This document shows, piece after piece, positions 9,148-17,566 of a stretch of 64,000 nt of DNA. Below the pieces are notes generated by a model. The model saw only the letters and a list, made by a program, of their open reading frames with translations, ran no database searches and was not told the origin of the DNA. Position 1 is the stretch's first letter. The number at the start of each line of letters is the position of its first letter. This stretch comes from Martinezella dioscoreae. GTDB taxonomy: Bacteria > Pseudomonadota > Alphaproteobacteria > Rhizobiales > Rhizobiaceae. The position numbers and the translations under genes were made by a program. The DNA is taken from contig NZ_BLAJ01000018.1 of assembly GCF_009176305.1 (NCBI RefSeq), positions 1-64,000 of the forward strand, read 5' to 3'.

Positions 9148-10189
9148 CATCCTCATCGAAGACATGCAGATGCTGCGCCGGGAAGGAGACGTTCACTTGC
9201 GTTCCCATACTCAAAGCAGTGCGATCCAGGGTGAATACCTTGAACGGAAGGCCGTGCAGCGAAAGATGCAGGATGATGCCGAAGCCGGTGGGTTCGATAA
9301 GTTCGACATTGGCCGTCATGTCGGACGAGTTGGACGACAACACGACATGCTCAGGCCGAATGCCGAGCGTGATCTTCGCAGCGGTTGCTAATTTGAGCGG
9401 CGCCGGAAGCGAAACGAGCGTGCCATCCCTGAGCTTGACGGCATTGCCCTCGTAAGTCGCATCGAGGAAGTTCATACCGGGTGAACCAATGAAGCCGGCC
9501 ACGAAGAGATTGGCGGGGCGGTCGTAGAGTTCGAGCGGGCTGCCGACCTGCTGAACCACCCCGCCATGCATGGCAACGATCCGGTCCGCCAGCGTCATCG
9601 CCTCGATCTGATCGTGAGTCACGTAGATCGAGGTCGCTTTAAGATCGCCATGCAATTTCTTGATCTCGGCACGCATCTGCTCGCGCAAGCGAGCGTCGAG
9701 ATTCGACAGCGGCTCGTCGAAGAGGAAGGCTTTCGGCTGGCGCACGATCGCGCGGCCCATGGCGACGCGCTGGCGTTGGCCGCCTGAAAGCGCCTTCGGC
9801 CGGCGCTCCAGCAGCGGATCAAGGCCGAGCTTGGATGCCGCACTGGCGACAGCCTTGGCAATGCCATCCTTGGCCACCTTCCTCAGCCGCAGGCTGTAGC
9901 TCATATTGCCGGCGACATTCATATGCGGGTAGAGCGCATAGGACTGAAAGACCATGGCTATGTCGCGGTCCTTCGGATGCAGCTCGTTGACACGATTGTC
10001 GGCAATGCGGATTTCGCCGCCGCTGATGTCCTCAAGGCCGGCGATCATGCGAAGCAGGGTGGACTTGCCGCATCCCGAGGGGCCGACAAGAACGACAAAC
10101 TCCCCATCCTTGATCCTGAGGTCGATATCATGCAGCACCTGCACGTGGCCGTAGGCTTTCTTGACGTTCTGAATATCGATCGATGCCAT
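9131..10189 (-). CDS. Sugar ABC transporter ATPase (MalK/UgpC type)
   Basis: This 352-residue ATPase has Walker A GPSGCGKST, Q-loop FQSYALYPH, signature LSGGQRQR and Walker B FLFDEPLSNLDA in the first 230 residues. A C-terminal MalK/UgpC-type OB-fold regulatory domain contains LGIRPEHV. Such proteins energise CUT1 sugar importers. It is the last gene of an operon with two MalF/MalG-type permeases and a binding protein, starting 4 bases after the preceding stop. The substrate cannot be read from the ATPase. Confidence 0.92.
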   Translation of the reverse strand: MASIDIQNVKKAYGHVQVLHDIDLRIKDGEFVVLVGPSGCGKSTLLRMIAGLEDISGGEIRIADNRVNELHPKDRDIAMVFQSYALYPHMNVAGNMSYSLRLRKVAKDGIAKAVASAASKLGLDPLLERRPKALSGGQRQRVAMGRAIVRQPKAFLFDEPLSNLDARLREQMRAEIKKLHGDLKATSIYVTHDQIEAMTLADRIVAMHGGVVQQVGSPLELYDRPANLFVAGFIGSPGMNFLDATYEGNAVKLRDGTLVSLPAPLKLATAAKITLGIRPEHVVLSSNSSDMTANVELIEPTGFGIILHLSLHGLPFKVFTLDRTALSMGTQVNVSFPAQHLHVFDEDGKRAA

Positions 10190-10193
10190 ATGA

Positions 10194-11024
10194 CTAACCC
10201 TTGACCGCGCCAGCCGTCAGGCCTTGCACGAGATAGCGTTGGATGAGCAGGAAGAAGAGCGCGGCCGGAATGAGCGCCATGACGCCCGCCGCCATCATCT
10301 GCCCAAAATCCACCGAGAATTTCGAGACGAAGGTGAGAAGCCCGACCGGGAAGGTCGCGGCTTGATTGCCGTTGATGAGCATCAGCGCGAAAAGCAGCTC
10401 ACTCCATGCCGCCGTGAAGACAAAGCCGAGCGTTGCAGCAATGCCGGGCAGGGTCAGCGGCAGGATGATCTGCCGGAAGGCGGTAAACTGCGTCGCGCCG
10501 TCGATCATGGCTGCCTCTTCCAGATCCTTCGGAATGCCGTCGAAGAAGGATTGCATCAGGAAGGTCGCGAAAGGCACGTTGAAGGCCGTGTAGACGATGA
10601 CAAGGCCGGTCAGGCTGTTGGTCAGGTGCAGCGGCGTCAGGATCTTGAAGATCGGCGCCACCAGCATGACCAGTGGAAACATCTGCGTCAGCAGCATCAG
10701 CGCCACGATCCAGTATTTGGCGCGGAAATTGAAGCGCGAGAGCGCATAACCGGAGAGCGACGCACAGATGGTCACCGTGATCGCCGTCGAGGCAGAGACG
10801 ATCAGGCTGTTCTTGAAGAAGGTCGGAAAGTCACTGTGCTGCAGCACGAAGGCATAGTGTTCCCAGGTCGTGCGCGACGGCCACATGCGTACACCCTCGG
10901 TATAGAGCAGATCATTCGGCGTCACCGAGACCTTCAACAGCCAGAAGAGCGGGAAGAGCGCGAAGACCACGTAGCAAAGAATGGCCAGACGATGGGCGAT
11001 GGTGGGAAGGACGGATCGTCTCAT
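10194..11024 (-). CDS. Sugar ABC transporter permease (MalG type)
   Basis: An integral membrane protein of 276 residues with about six hydrophobic segments and the EAA motif (EEAAMIDGATQFTAFRQIILPLT) that docks to the ATPase. The N-terminus (IAHRLAILCYVVFALFPLFWLLKVS) is typical of MalG-type CUT1 permeases. It starts 3 bases after the MalF-type stop, so translation is probably coupled. It forms the second half of the channel. Confidence 0.92.
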   Translation of the reverse strand: MRRSVLPTIAHRLAILCYVVFALFPLFWLLKVSVTPNDLLYTEGVRMWPSRTTWEHYAFVLQHSDFPTFFKNSLIVSASTAITVTICASLSGYALSRFNFRAKYWIVALMLLTQMFPLVMLVAPIFKILTPLHLTNSLTGLVIVYTAFNVPFATFLMQSFFDGIPKDLEEAAMIDGATQFTAFRQIILPLTLPGIAATLGFVFTAAWSELLFALMLINGNQAATFPVGLLTFVSKFSVDFGQMMAAGVMALIPAALFFLLIQRYLVQGLTAGAVKG

Positions 11025-11027
11025 GGC

Positions 11028-11963
11028 TCAATCCTTATTCAGCAGGGTCTGCCGCAGCAGGATGATCAGCATGGAATAGGCAAGCAGGAGGACCAGCAGC
11101 ACCAGGGCGATGGCCGAGGCATAGCCGAAATCCAGCCGCTTGAAGGCTTGGGTGAAGATATAGCTCGCGACGATCTGCGTGCGGTCCGCCGGCCCGCCCC
11201 CGGTCATAACGACGATCAGATCGGCGAAATTGGAGATCCAGACCGTTCGCAGGAGGACCGTGATGGCGATGGTCGGTGCGAGGAAGGGAAGCGTGATGGA
11301 GCGAAAGCGCTCGAACCAGCCGGCGCCGTCGATTGAAGCCGCCTCATAGAGATCGCGCGGGATTGCCTGAAGGGCGGCAAGGAGCGTGATCGCGAAAAAA
11401 GGAATGCCCCACCAGACATTGGCGATGATCGGCCCCCACATCGCATAGTTCGGATCGGACAGGATATTGCCGGGCTCACTCATCAGCCCCATAGCATAGA
11501 GCCAATGCGGGATCGGTCCGATGACCGGGTTGAACAGCCAAGACCAGTTGAGGCCGGCGAGGAAAGAAGGAACGGCCCAAGGCAGGAACACCAGCGCCTG
11601 AACGATCGATCTGCCGAAAAACGGTTTGTCCAACAGAAGTGCCAGGATCAGCCCAAAGATGAACTGCAGCACCACGGAAGCGCCCGTCCACCAAAGTGTA
11701 TTCTTCAGTGCCCAGTAGAAGGCCTTATCCTTGGAGAGATCGCGAAGGTGTTCCAGGCCGATGAAGCCGCCGGAAAACGGATTGAGCAGTTGAATATCGC
11801 GAAAGGCGTAGGATATGCCGATTGCCAGCGGCACCAGCATCACGGCGATGATGAGGATGAGGGCAGGGGCGCTGTAGAGATAGGGTTCCGAGGCGTCGGC
11901 AAGGCGCTTTAGCCACGGCCTGCGGTCGTGACGCCTGTCGAGCGTGTCGGTGATCGAAGTCAT
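11028..11963 (-). CDS. Sugar ABC transporter permease (MalF type)
   Basis: This 311-residue permease has an N-terminal membrane segment (YLYSAPALILIIAVMLVPLAIG) and a membrane domain with the EAA loop (YEAASIDGAGWFERFRSITLPFLAP). It is the MalF-type partner of the next gene. I use the ATG at 11963 (MTSITDTL); the frame extends to a TTG at 12008 without better ribosome-site support. A strong hairpin (12021-12042) separates it from the binding-protein gene upstream. Confidence 0.9.
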   Translation of the reverse strand: MTSITDTLDRRHDRRPWLKRLADASEPYLYSAPALILIIAVMLVPLAIGISYAFRDIQLLNPFSGGFIGLEHLRDLSKDKAFYWALKNTLWWTGASVVLQFIFGLILALLLDKPFFGRSIVQALVFLPWAVPSFLAGLNWSWLFNPVIGPIPHWLYAMGLMSEPGNILSDPNYAMWGPIIANVWWGIPFFAITLLAALQAIPRDLYEAASIDGAGWFERFRSITLPFLAPTIAITVLLRTVWISNFADLIVVMTGGGPADRTQIVASYIFTQAFKRLDFGYASAIALVLLVLLLAYSMLIILLRQTLLNKD

Positions 11964-12020
11964 CTGCAAGAGTTCCCGTTCGCGGCGTTCGAACGCCGTC
12001 TGTTTCAATTGGGCAGAGAT

Positions 12021-12042
12021 GGCGGCGGATCGCTCCGCCGCC
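12021..12042 (-). promoter_or_regulatory. Stem-loop between binding-protein and permease genes
   Basis: A perfect 9-bp inverted repeat, GGCGGCGGA and TCCGCCGCC around a TCGC tetraloop, sits between the binding protein stop (12054) and the first permease start. Such hairpins commonly protect the binding-protein mRNA and lower permease expression in ABC operons. Confidence 0.6.
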
Positions 12043-12053
12043 GCATGTGCGTT

Positions 12054-13313
12054 CTATTTCTTGGCCAGGAATTTCTGCTGGGCCTTGGTCAGATAATCGG
12101 CCCATTGGTCGGCCAGATCCTTCGCCGAGATATCGCCGAGCAGCGCCTGCTGCGAGGTCTTGATGGCGAGGGAATCCTTGAAGAAGGCGAATTCCTCAAG
12201 ATAGGTCGGCATGACAGTGGGCACGGTGTCCTTGTCGGCCAGTTCCTGGAACCAGCCCTTGAACTGATCGCCGGCATAGAAGGGGTCCTTTTCCGCGGCC
12301 GTATAGGCCGGCAAGGCGCCGATCTTCTTGTTCCATTCCAGATTGCCTTCCTTGCCTTCAAGGGTCGCGATCAGCTTCCAGGACAGATCCTTGTTCTGGC
12401 TTGTCGCGAACATCGACCAGCCGGCATAACCGATGGTCGGGAAGGACTTGCCATCGGGACCCTTCGGCAGCGGCGCTACGCCGAAATCATCCTTCTTCAT
12501 GCGCTCGGCGACTGCGATCAGGGCGTCCGGATCCTGATCGAGGAAGGCGCAGGTGCCGGAATAAAAGCCGGCAACGACTTCGTTGAAGCCCCAGTTGACG
12601 CTATCTTTCGGCGCATAACCCTTCTTGTAGAGATCGACCATCCATTCGATGCCCTTGGCCCAGCCGGGGCTGTTCATCGTCGATGTGCCGTCATCCTTGA
12701 AGTACTTGTTGTCGCCGGCCATGGAGGCGGCAAAGATCATCCAGCCGTTGAGACCACCCGGACCGCCGCGCATGCAATAGCCGTATTTGCCGGGCAGCTT
12801 GGAGATCGCCTCGGATGCCTTGACGAATTCGTCCATCGTCTTCGGCGGCTCGGCGACGCCGGCATCCTTCAGGATCTTCTTGTTGTAGAACATGGCGCGC
12901 AGATAGAAGCCGTAGGGCAGCATATAGGCGGTGTTCTTGACATCCCGACCGAGCTGAAGCGCGCGGGGCGTCAGTTCACTCGTATGTTCCCACTTGGCGA
13001 GGTATGGCTCGAGGCTTTCGAGCATGCCGTTATTGCCGTAGAGCGACAGCCAGGTATCAGGCATTTCCATCACGTCGGGCGTATCGCCGGCCGAGACCAT
13101 GGTGGCGAATTTCTGGAAGGCCTCATTCCAGGGCAGGGAGATGATGTCGACCTTCGTACCTGGGTTCGCGGCTTCGAACTTTGCGACGATCGACTTAAGC
13201 GTCTCGGTGCGCTCCGGGCTCGTGATGACTTCCACGAGCTTCAGAGTCGTATCGGCAAAGGCGGTGCCGCCCATCAAAGCGGTAAAGAGTGCTGCCGTTA
13301 TCAGTCTTTTCAT
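12054..13313 (-). CDS. Extracellular solute-binding protein, family 1
   Basis: This 419-residue periplasmic binding protein has a signal peptide (MKRLITAALFTALMGGTAFA) and the family 1 fold, with WNEAFQKFATMVSAGDTPDV and MPYGFYLRAMFYNKKIL as typical landmarks. It captures the ligand for the CUT1 permeases encoded downstream. The presence of a PLP sulfur-amino-acid-type enzyme next in the operon raises the possibility of an amino-sugar or amino-acid conjugate ligand, which is inference only. Confidence 0.9.
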   Translation of the reverse strand: MKRLITAALFTALMGGTAFADTTLKLVEVITSPERTETLKSIVAKFEAANPGTKVDIISLPWNEAFQKFATMVSAGDTPDVMEMPDTWLSLYGNNGMLESLEPYLAKWEHTSELTPRALQLGRDVKNTAYMLPYGFYLRAMFYNKKILKDAGVAEPPKTMDEFVKASEAISKLPGKYGYCMRGGPGGLNGWMIFAASMAGDNKYFKDDGTSTMNSPGWAKGIEWMVDLYKKGYAPKDSVNWGFNEVVAGFYSGTCAFLDQDPDALIAVAERMKKDDFGVAPLPKGPDGKSFPTIGYAGWSMFATSQNKDLSWKLIATLEGKEGNLEWNKKIGALPAYTAAEKDPFYAGDQFKGWFQELADKDTVPTVMPTYLEEFAFFKDSLAIKTSQQALLGDISAKDLADQWADYLTKAQQKFLAKK

Positions 13314-13354
13314 GTTGGTTCCCCTTTTTGGATTTTCCTCTCAGATTGACGATG

Positions 13355-14521
13355 TCACGAGGCGGCGGCGATTGCCTCCTCGAGTTCCTTCCACAGGGCC
13401 TCGGTTCCTTCGAGGCCGATATGGAGACGTACGGAGCGCGGATTGATGCCAAAAGTATGCGCCGAATTCGGCTGCGCCTTCTGCTGCAGCACGACTTCGC
13501 CCGGCACGATCAGGCTCTCATGTCCGCCCCAGCTCACACCCAGCTTGAAGAGCGTGAGGCGATCGGCAAAGGCGCGGATATCGACGCCCTCGCGGAAGAT
13601 GAAAGAAAACAGGCCCGAGGTGCCGTTCAGGCCGGATGGCAGACGGTTGGCCAAGCCCGGATGGCAGACCTGCTCAACGACATCGAGCTCCTGCAGACGT
13701 TTGGCGATGGTCAGCGCCGCCGCCTCATGTGCCTTCATGCGAATCGGCAGGGTGCGAAGGCCGCGGATCAGGAGCCATGCGTCGAAGGGCGAGAGCTTGC
13801 CCCCGAGATAGGGGTAGGCTTCGGCTTTCAGGCGAGCGATCATCTCCTTCGAGCCGGCAACGACACCCGCGACCACGTCGCTGTGCCCACCGAGATATTT
13901 GGAGGCGGAATGGATGACGAGATCGACGCCGAGCTTCAGCGGCTGCTGGAAGTAAGGCGTGGCCCAGCTGTTGTCGATCATGGAGACGACGCCGTGCTGC
14001 TTGGCGAGTGCAGCGAGCGCGCCGACATCATGCGCTTCCATGACCCAACTCGTCGGGCTTTCCATGTAGAACACCTTGGCGCCGGGAAGCACCTTAGCGA
14101 CCGCTTCTTCGTCGCGACCATCGACATAGGTCACGTCCACCTTCATGCGCTTTAAAACCGTGCCGAAGAGGCGGAAGGCATCGGGATAGACATGCTTGAC
14201 CGCAACGATCCGATCGCCCGGCTCGACAAAACTCAGCACTGCAGATGAGATCGCCGCCATACCGCTGGCAAAACCGAGCGCATCCTCGCCGCCCTCCAGC
14301 TTCGCCAGCATCTCCTCGAACATGCGCACCGTCGGGTTGAGACCGCGCGTATAGATCGGCCGCACCTTTTCGCCGCGATAGGAGGCGATCATCTCGTCAT
14401 AGTTCGAGAAGGTGAACAGCGACGTCTGGAAGATCGGCGGTACGACGGCTTCGGCAAAATTGCCGTCGTCGTGAGCTGTAATAAGGGATGCAAGTTCGAA
14501 CGGCTCTAGCCCGTCGGTCAT
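13355..14521 (-). CDS. Cystathionine gamma-synthase/lyase-like PLP enzyme
   Basis: This 388-residue protein belongs to the Cys/Met-metabolism PLP enzymes. It shows YTRGLNPTV, the loop GFASGMAAISS, the PLP Asp in MIDNSWATPYFQQPL and the Schiff-base Lys in SASKYLGGHSDV. Members perform beta- or gamma-elimination or replacement on Cys, Met, homoserine or cystathionine. Its start overlaps the GntR stop by 4 bases (TCAT on the plus strand), and an ABC operon follows 41 bases downstream, so it is most likely catabolic and matched to the transported ligand, not housekeeping metB. Exact reaction unknown. Confidence 0.88.
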   Translation of the reverse strand: MTDGLEPFELASLITAHDDGNFAEAVVPPIFQTSLFTFSNYDEMIASYRGEKVRPIYTRGLNPTVRMFEEMLAKLEGGEDALGFASGMAAISSAVLSFVEPGDRIVAVKHVYPDAFRLFGTVLKRMKVDVTYVDGRDEEAVAKVLPGAKVFYMESPTSWVMEAHDVGALAALAKQHGVVSMIDNSWATPYFQQPLKLGVDLVIHSASKYLGGHSDVVAGVVAGSKEMIARLKAEAYPYLGGKLSPFDAWLLIRGLRTLPIRMKAHEAAALTIAKRLQELDVVEQVCHPGLANRLPSGLNGTSGLFSFIFREGVDIRAFADRLTLFKLGVSWGGHESLIVPGEVVLQQKAQPNSAHTFGINPRSVRLHIGLEGTEALWKELEEAIAAAS

Positions 14522-15255
14522 TGGGACATTTCCTTGATGTCTTCCTCGACGACGTCGAGAATTTTCAGCGTTTCGGCGCGCGCAGCCTCGGGATCCTGGT
14601 CGACGATCGCGTTGAACAGCGTGCGGTGATAGGGAAAGGACCGGCGGGCAAAATCCTGCCGATCGAAAGGATGCTCCCAGAAGCGCTCGAAGGTTTCGCG
14701 CATCTGTTCGAGAAGCTGTCGGAACAGCGGGTTATGCGTGGCGTCATAGACGGCAAGATGGAAGGCAAGATCCTCAGGCCCGGATGTGCCCTTGGCCATA
14801 TGGACGCGCTCCATCTCGTTGAGTTTCTCTTCGATGATGACGAGGTCTTCGTCGGTGCGCTTTCTCGCAGCCACCATGCCGGCCTCGCATTCAATGCCGC
14901 GGCGGACCTCCAGCGTCTGCAGCAGCGCATCGCGCAGATGTGACGGGTTGAAGGAAAGCGGCATATGGATCGTCGCCTTCGAAACAGGCTTCAGCAAATA
15001 GGTGCCGCTGCCTTTGCGCGTCTCCATGACGCCGAGTGCCTGGAAATAGGTGATCACCTCGCGAATGGTGGAGCGCCCCACGGAAAGCGCGGTCATCAAC
15101 TCGCGCTCGGTCGGAAGCCGGTCGCCTGCCTGCAGCTTGGACGATTCGATGAAGGTCGACAGCGCCTCGATGACTTGCTGCGTCCGATCGATGGAAGGAA
15201 GAGGGGTAAGCATGGGTTTCGTCATGGGATGATAAATTGGTCTGACATCTGCCAT
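14518..15255 (-). CDS. GntR regulator, FadR/FCD type
   Basis: A 245-residue regulator with an N-terminal winged helix (LQAGDRLPTERELMTALSVGRSTIREVITYFQALGVME) and a C-terminal FCD ligand domain whose metal-binding residues appear in DLAFHLAVYDATHN and FPYHRTLFNAI. It is the first gene of the PLP enzyme/ABC operon and probably represses it until an acid or amino-acid ligand binds. No clear palindromic operator was found just upstream. Confidence 0.9.
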   Translation of the reverse strand: MADVRPIYHPMTKPMLTPLPSIDRTQQVIEALSTFIESSKLQAGDRLPTERELMTALSVGRSTIREVITYFQALGVMETRKGSGTYLLKPVSKATIHMPLSFNPSHLRDALLQTLEVRRGIECEAGMVAARKRTDEDLVIIEEKLNEMERVHMAKGTSGPEDLAFHLAVYDATHNPLFRQLLEQMRETFERFWEHPFDRQDFARRSFPYHRTLFNAIVDQDPEAARAETLKILDVVEEDIKEMSQ

Positions 15256-15407
15256 CAGGTCAATATCTTTTTCTTGGCGCGGTCGTTTTTCCGGCCCTTA
15301 AATCTTTAAGGGCGCAAAGCGAGCGGCAACGAAGGTTGTTTGCGGCCTTCAAGAGCACTGGCAGCGCTGATAGAAGGAACGTGTTGTGAGTCCCGGGCTG
15401 GAAGAGA

Positions 15408-15671
15408 ATGGCCGCAAGAGATCGATATTCACGGAAGCTGGAATGCGCGAAATGCGACCACACCGGCTTCGCCGAAGTTTCCGAAACTGACGATCGTCGA
15501 GCGACGAACCGCGATTTCAAGATCGACGAGATGCCGCGCGGCTTTTCCACGGAACGGCCATCGACTGATCCGCGCAAGCATATGGTGCGCTGCCGGTGCG
15601 GCTCGGTATTTCCTTTCGAGCAGGACACGATTTATGCACCAGGCGGCGAGCCGCGGCGCAGCAAAGCATAG
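15408..15671 (+). CDS. 87-residue CxxC protein, function unknown
   Basis: This small basic protein has two Cys pairs, CAKC near residue 13 and CRCG near residue 62, which could form a zinc ribbon. It has no signal peptide or membrane segment. I do not recognise a named family. It is flanked by the GntR-led operon (divergent) and by a minus-strand terminator immediately downstream. The ATG at 15408 has a GGAAGAG site. Confidence 0.6.
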   Translation: MAARDRYSRKLECAKCDHTGFAEVSETDDRRATNRDFKIDEMPRGFSTERPSTDPRKHMVRCRCGSVFPFEQDTIYAPGGEPRRSKA

Positions 15672-16034
15672 GCCGAAAAGAAAAAAGCCCCGCACAGGCG
15701 AGGCTAAGCTTGTGCCGCTCCGGGGAAATCGGAAGCGACGCGGCATTGTCTAACGGTCGTCTTCTCTCCCGGCTAGGTCAGTTTTACCGATAGCGGTACG
15801 CTCAAGTAAAAAAGCTCTTCATTCGTGAAATGAGATTGGTTTCCAGGCTCTCTCCTAGTGGCTGCAAAGATGCGAGGAAACTATCGTGCCGTGCAATATA
15901 TTCAGCCAGCGTTCATTTTCCCACGGGCAAAAAGGCAATCACCGCAACGCCTTGCGGTCGTCGAGGCCCGGCTTCTATTGGTTTTCGAGCCTGGTTGCCG
16001 GGCCTCGCAGATACTGAAAAACTCGGATACCCAC
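15672..16034. other. Intergenic region with candidate small RNA
   Basis: No convincing protein gene is seen. The region ends, on the minus strand, in a good intrinsic terminator (15677-15704) that no nearby minus-strand gene needs. This makes 15705 to about 15850 a candidate small-RNA gene on the minus strand; see findings. Confidence 0.4.
15677..15704 (-). terminator. Intrinsic terminator, minus strand
   Basis: On the minus strand a 7-bp stem GCCUCGC/GCGGGGC (one U-G pair) with a CUGU loop is followed by UUUUUUCUUUU. The plus strand has no T-run, so the direction is clear. The nearest minus-strand gene upstream stops at 16304, 600 bases away. Confidence 0.7.
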
Positions 16035-16169
16035 ATGCGATTGCTTCGCGCCTTCATCGATTGGATACGCCGCAGACGGCGGCCGGAACAGGAAACGATC
16101 CAACATTCCGCCGACGACCCATGGGTTCTGCAGCAGATCGAGAAATTCGAGAGAGAGTTGAAGCGCTAG
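16035..16169 (+). CDS. Possible 44-residue basic protein
   Basis: A short frame, MRLLRAFIDWIRRRRRPE..., with a hydrophobic-basic N-terminus and charged helical C-terminus (QQIEKFERELKR). Only a weak GGA ribosome site precedes it. No family is recognised. It ends at the start of the intergenic repeat. It may be a real small protein or chance. Confidence 0.3.
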   Translation: MRLLRAFIDWIRRRRRPEQETIQHSADDPWVLQQIEKFERELKR

Positions 16170-16273
16170 AGCGGTTCAGGTTTTCACGGAATACCCGAAC
16201 CGCTCTAACTCTTTGTTTTCACGCAATTCCGGACGGAAAACCGCTGCACACTTTTCCTGGAGTTGCTCTAGCA
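16168..16273. repeat. Rhizobial intergenic palindromic repeat
   Basis: The element starts with AGAGCGGTTC and its inverted copy GAACCGCTCT around a loop (about 16169-16206), followed by a second half with TTTTCACGCAATTCCGGACGG and AAAACCGC, ending in TTGCTCTAG. Elements with this sequence are scattered between genes in Rhizobium and Agrobacterium (RIME-like). Only one copy was seen in this window. It lies between convergent genes. Confidence 0.65.
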
Positions 16274-16303
16274 GGCTCACCGATTCGTAGTCCTGGTGCC
16301 TGA

Positions 16304-17518
16304 TCAGCGCCGCAGGACGGTCCCATCTTTGGCGACGAGTTTGCCCGCCTTGTAGACCGCGCGTCCTTTCGGCACCGCGACGACCGCCTCGGGAATATGC
16401 TCCGCCTTCAAGGTAACGAAGTCGGCTTTGGCGCCGATCTTCAAGCCATAACCCTCCAGGAGCAGGGCCTTGGCGCCGCTTTCCGTCACGACATCGAAGG
16501 CAACCTTCAATTCTTCGTCGGTATAGAAGCCGGACCGATAGCCGATCATCATGGCGCGACCCAGCATGTCGCCGTCGCCATACGGCCACCAGGAGTCGCG
16601 AATATTGTCACTGCCGCTGAAAACAGTGACGCCGGCAGCCCGAAGCAGGGCGACGGGCGGGAAGGTATGGGCGCCGGGTGCGTTGGTCATGATGGAGACA
16701 CCGCTCTCGGCGATCAGGGCCGCAGCGCGCTTGGCCGCTTCGATCGAGAGATCGCCAAGTCCGTAGGCGTGGCTGATCGCGACGTGCCCGCCCATGGAAA
16801 GCTTACGCGTGCGGGCGCAGATTTGCTCGATGGTGAAGAGGCCGAGCGTGCCGCCGTCATGAAGATGGATGTCCACATCGACGCCATGCTTCTCGGCGAC
16901 GCCGAAAACCACATCGAGATGTTTTTCGACATCGCGGTCAAAGCTTGCCGGATCGAGCCCGCCCACAAGGTCAGCTCCCAAGGCGATCGCCTCGTCCAAG
17001 AGCTTGGGCGTGCCGGGGCTCTTCAGAATGCCGCTTTGCGGAAAGGCAACGAGCTGGATGTCGATCAGGTCGCGGTATTCTTCGCGCACGGCAAGCACGG
17101 TCTCCAGCGATTTCAGTCCAACGGAACCGTCCACCATGACATGACTGCGCATATGCGTGCTGCCGTTGGCAATGCAGAGTTCGAGCTGGTTTCTGGCTCT
17201 TTCGTCCATCGGCGCGGCCTGCGCCATGTTTTGCGCCTGGAAGGCAACACGTTCGTGGACGTCGAAGCCGTTGGTGCACGGCTTGTGCGGTATCCAGGCA
17301 TCACCGTAAAAACTGGTATCGAGATGAATATGCCCTTCGACGAAGCCCGGCACGACGAGGGCGCCTTCAAGGTCGATGAGCTGGGAGGCAGAAATCGGTG
17401 CTCCAGTCTCGGTAATCAACACGATCCGCCCGCCCGTGACGCCGATGTCCTTGATGGAACCGTCGGCAAGTTTGGCCCGGGTAAAGAGAGTTTCGATCGT
17501 GCTCAATTTTTTCTCCAT
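16304..17518 (-). CDS. Amidohydrolase, cytosine deaminase-like
   Basis: This 404-residue metal-dependent hydrolase has the amidohydrolase landmarks: HIHLD (His63, His65, Asp67), DVDIHLHDGG, HVAISHAYGL and the catalytic Asp in FSGSDNIRDSW. The same set is found in cytosine deaminase and related ring-amine hydrolases such as the atzC group. It is followed upstream by a GntR regulator and faces a polyamine-type ABC operon ending in a hydantoin racemase-like gene, so it probably opens or deaminates an imported N-heterocycle. True substrate unknown; housekeeping pyrimidine salvage is less likely given the context. Confidence 0.85.
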   Translation of the reverse strand: MEKKLSTIETLFTRAKLADGSIKDIGVTGGRIVLITETGAPISASQLIDLEGALVVPGFVEGHIHLDTSFYGDAWIPHKPCTNGFDVHERVAFQAQNMAQAAPMDERARNQLELCIANGSTHMRSHVMVDGSVGLKSLETVLAVREEYRDLIDIQLVAFPQSGILKSPGTPKLLDEAIALGADLVGGLDPASFDRDVEKHLDVVFGVAEKHGVDVDIHLHDGGTLGLFTIEQICARTRKLSMGGHVAISHAYGLGDLSIEAAKRAAALIAESGVSIMTNAPGAHTFPPVALLRAAGVTVFSGSDNIRDSWWPYGDGDMLGRAMMIGYRSGFYTDEELKVAFDVVTESGAKALLLEGYGLKIGAKADFVTLKAEHIPEAVVAVPKGRAVYKAGKLVAKDGTVLRR

Positions 17519-17566
17519 GAATCGATGGCCACCGGTCGCGCGCGAAATGCCTGGGCAGCGGATGTC

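Noticed and set aside
11928-13349. 473-residue plus-strand reading frame
   Set aside because: It lies opposite the CUT1 binding-protein gene, has no recognised motifs, and only reflects strong codon bias of the real gene.
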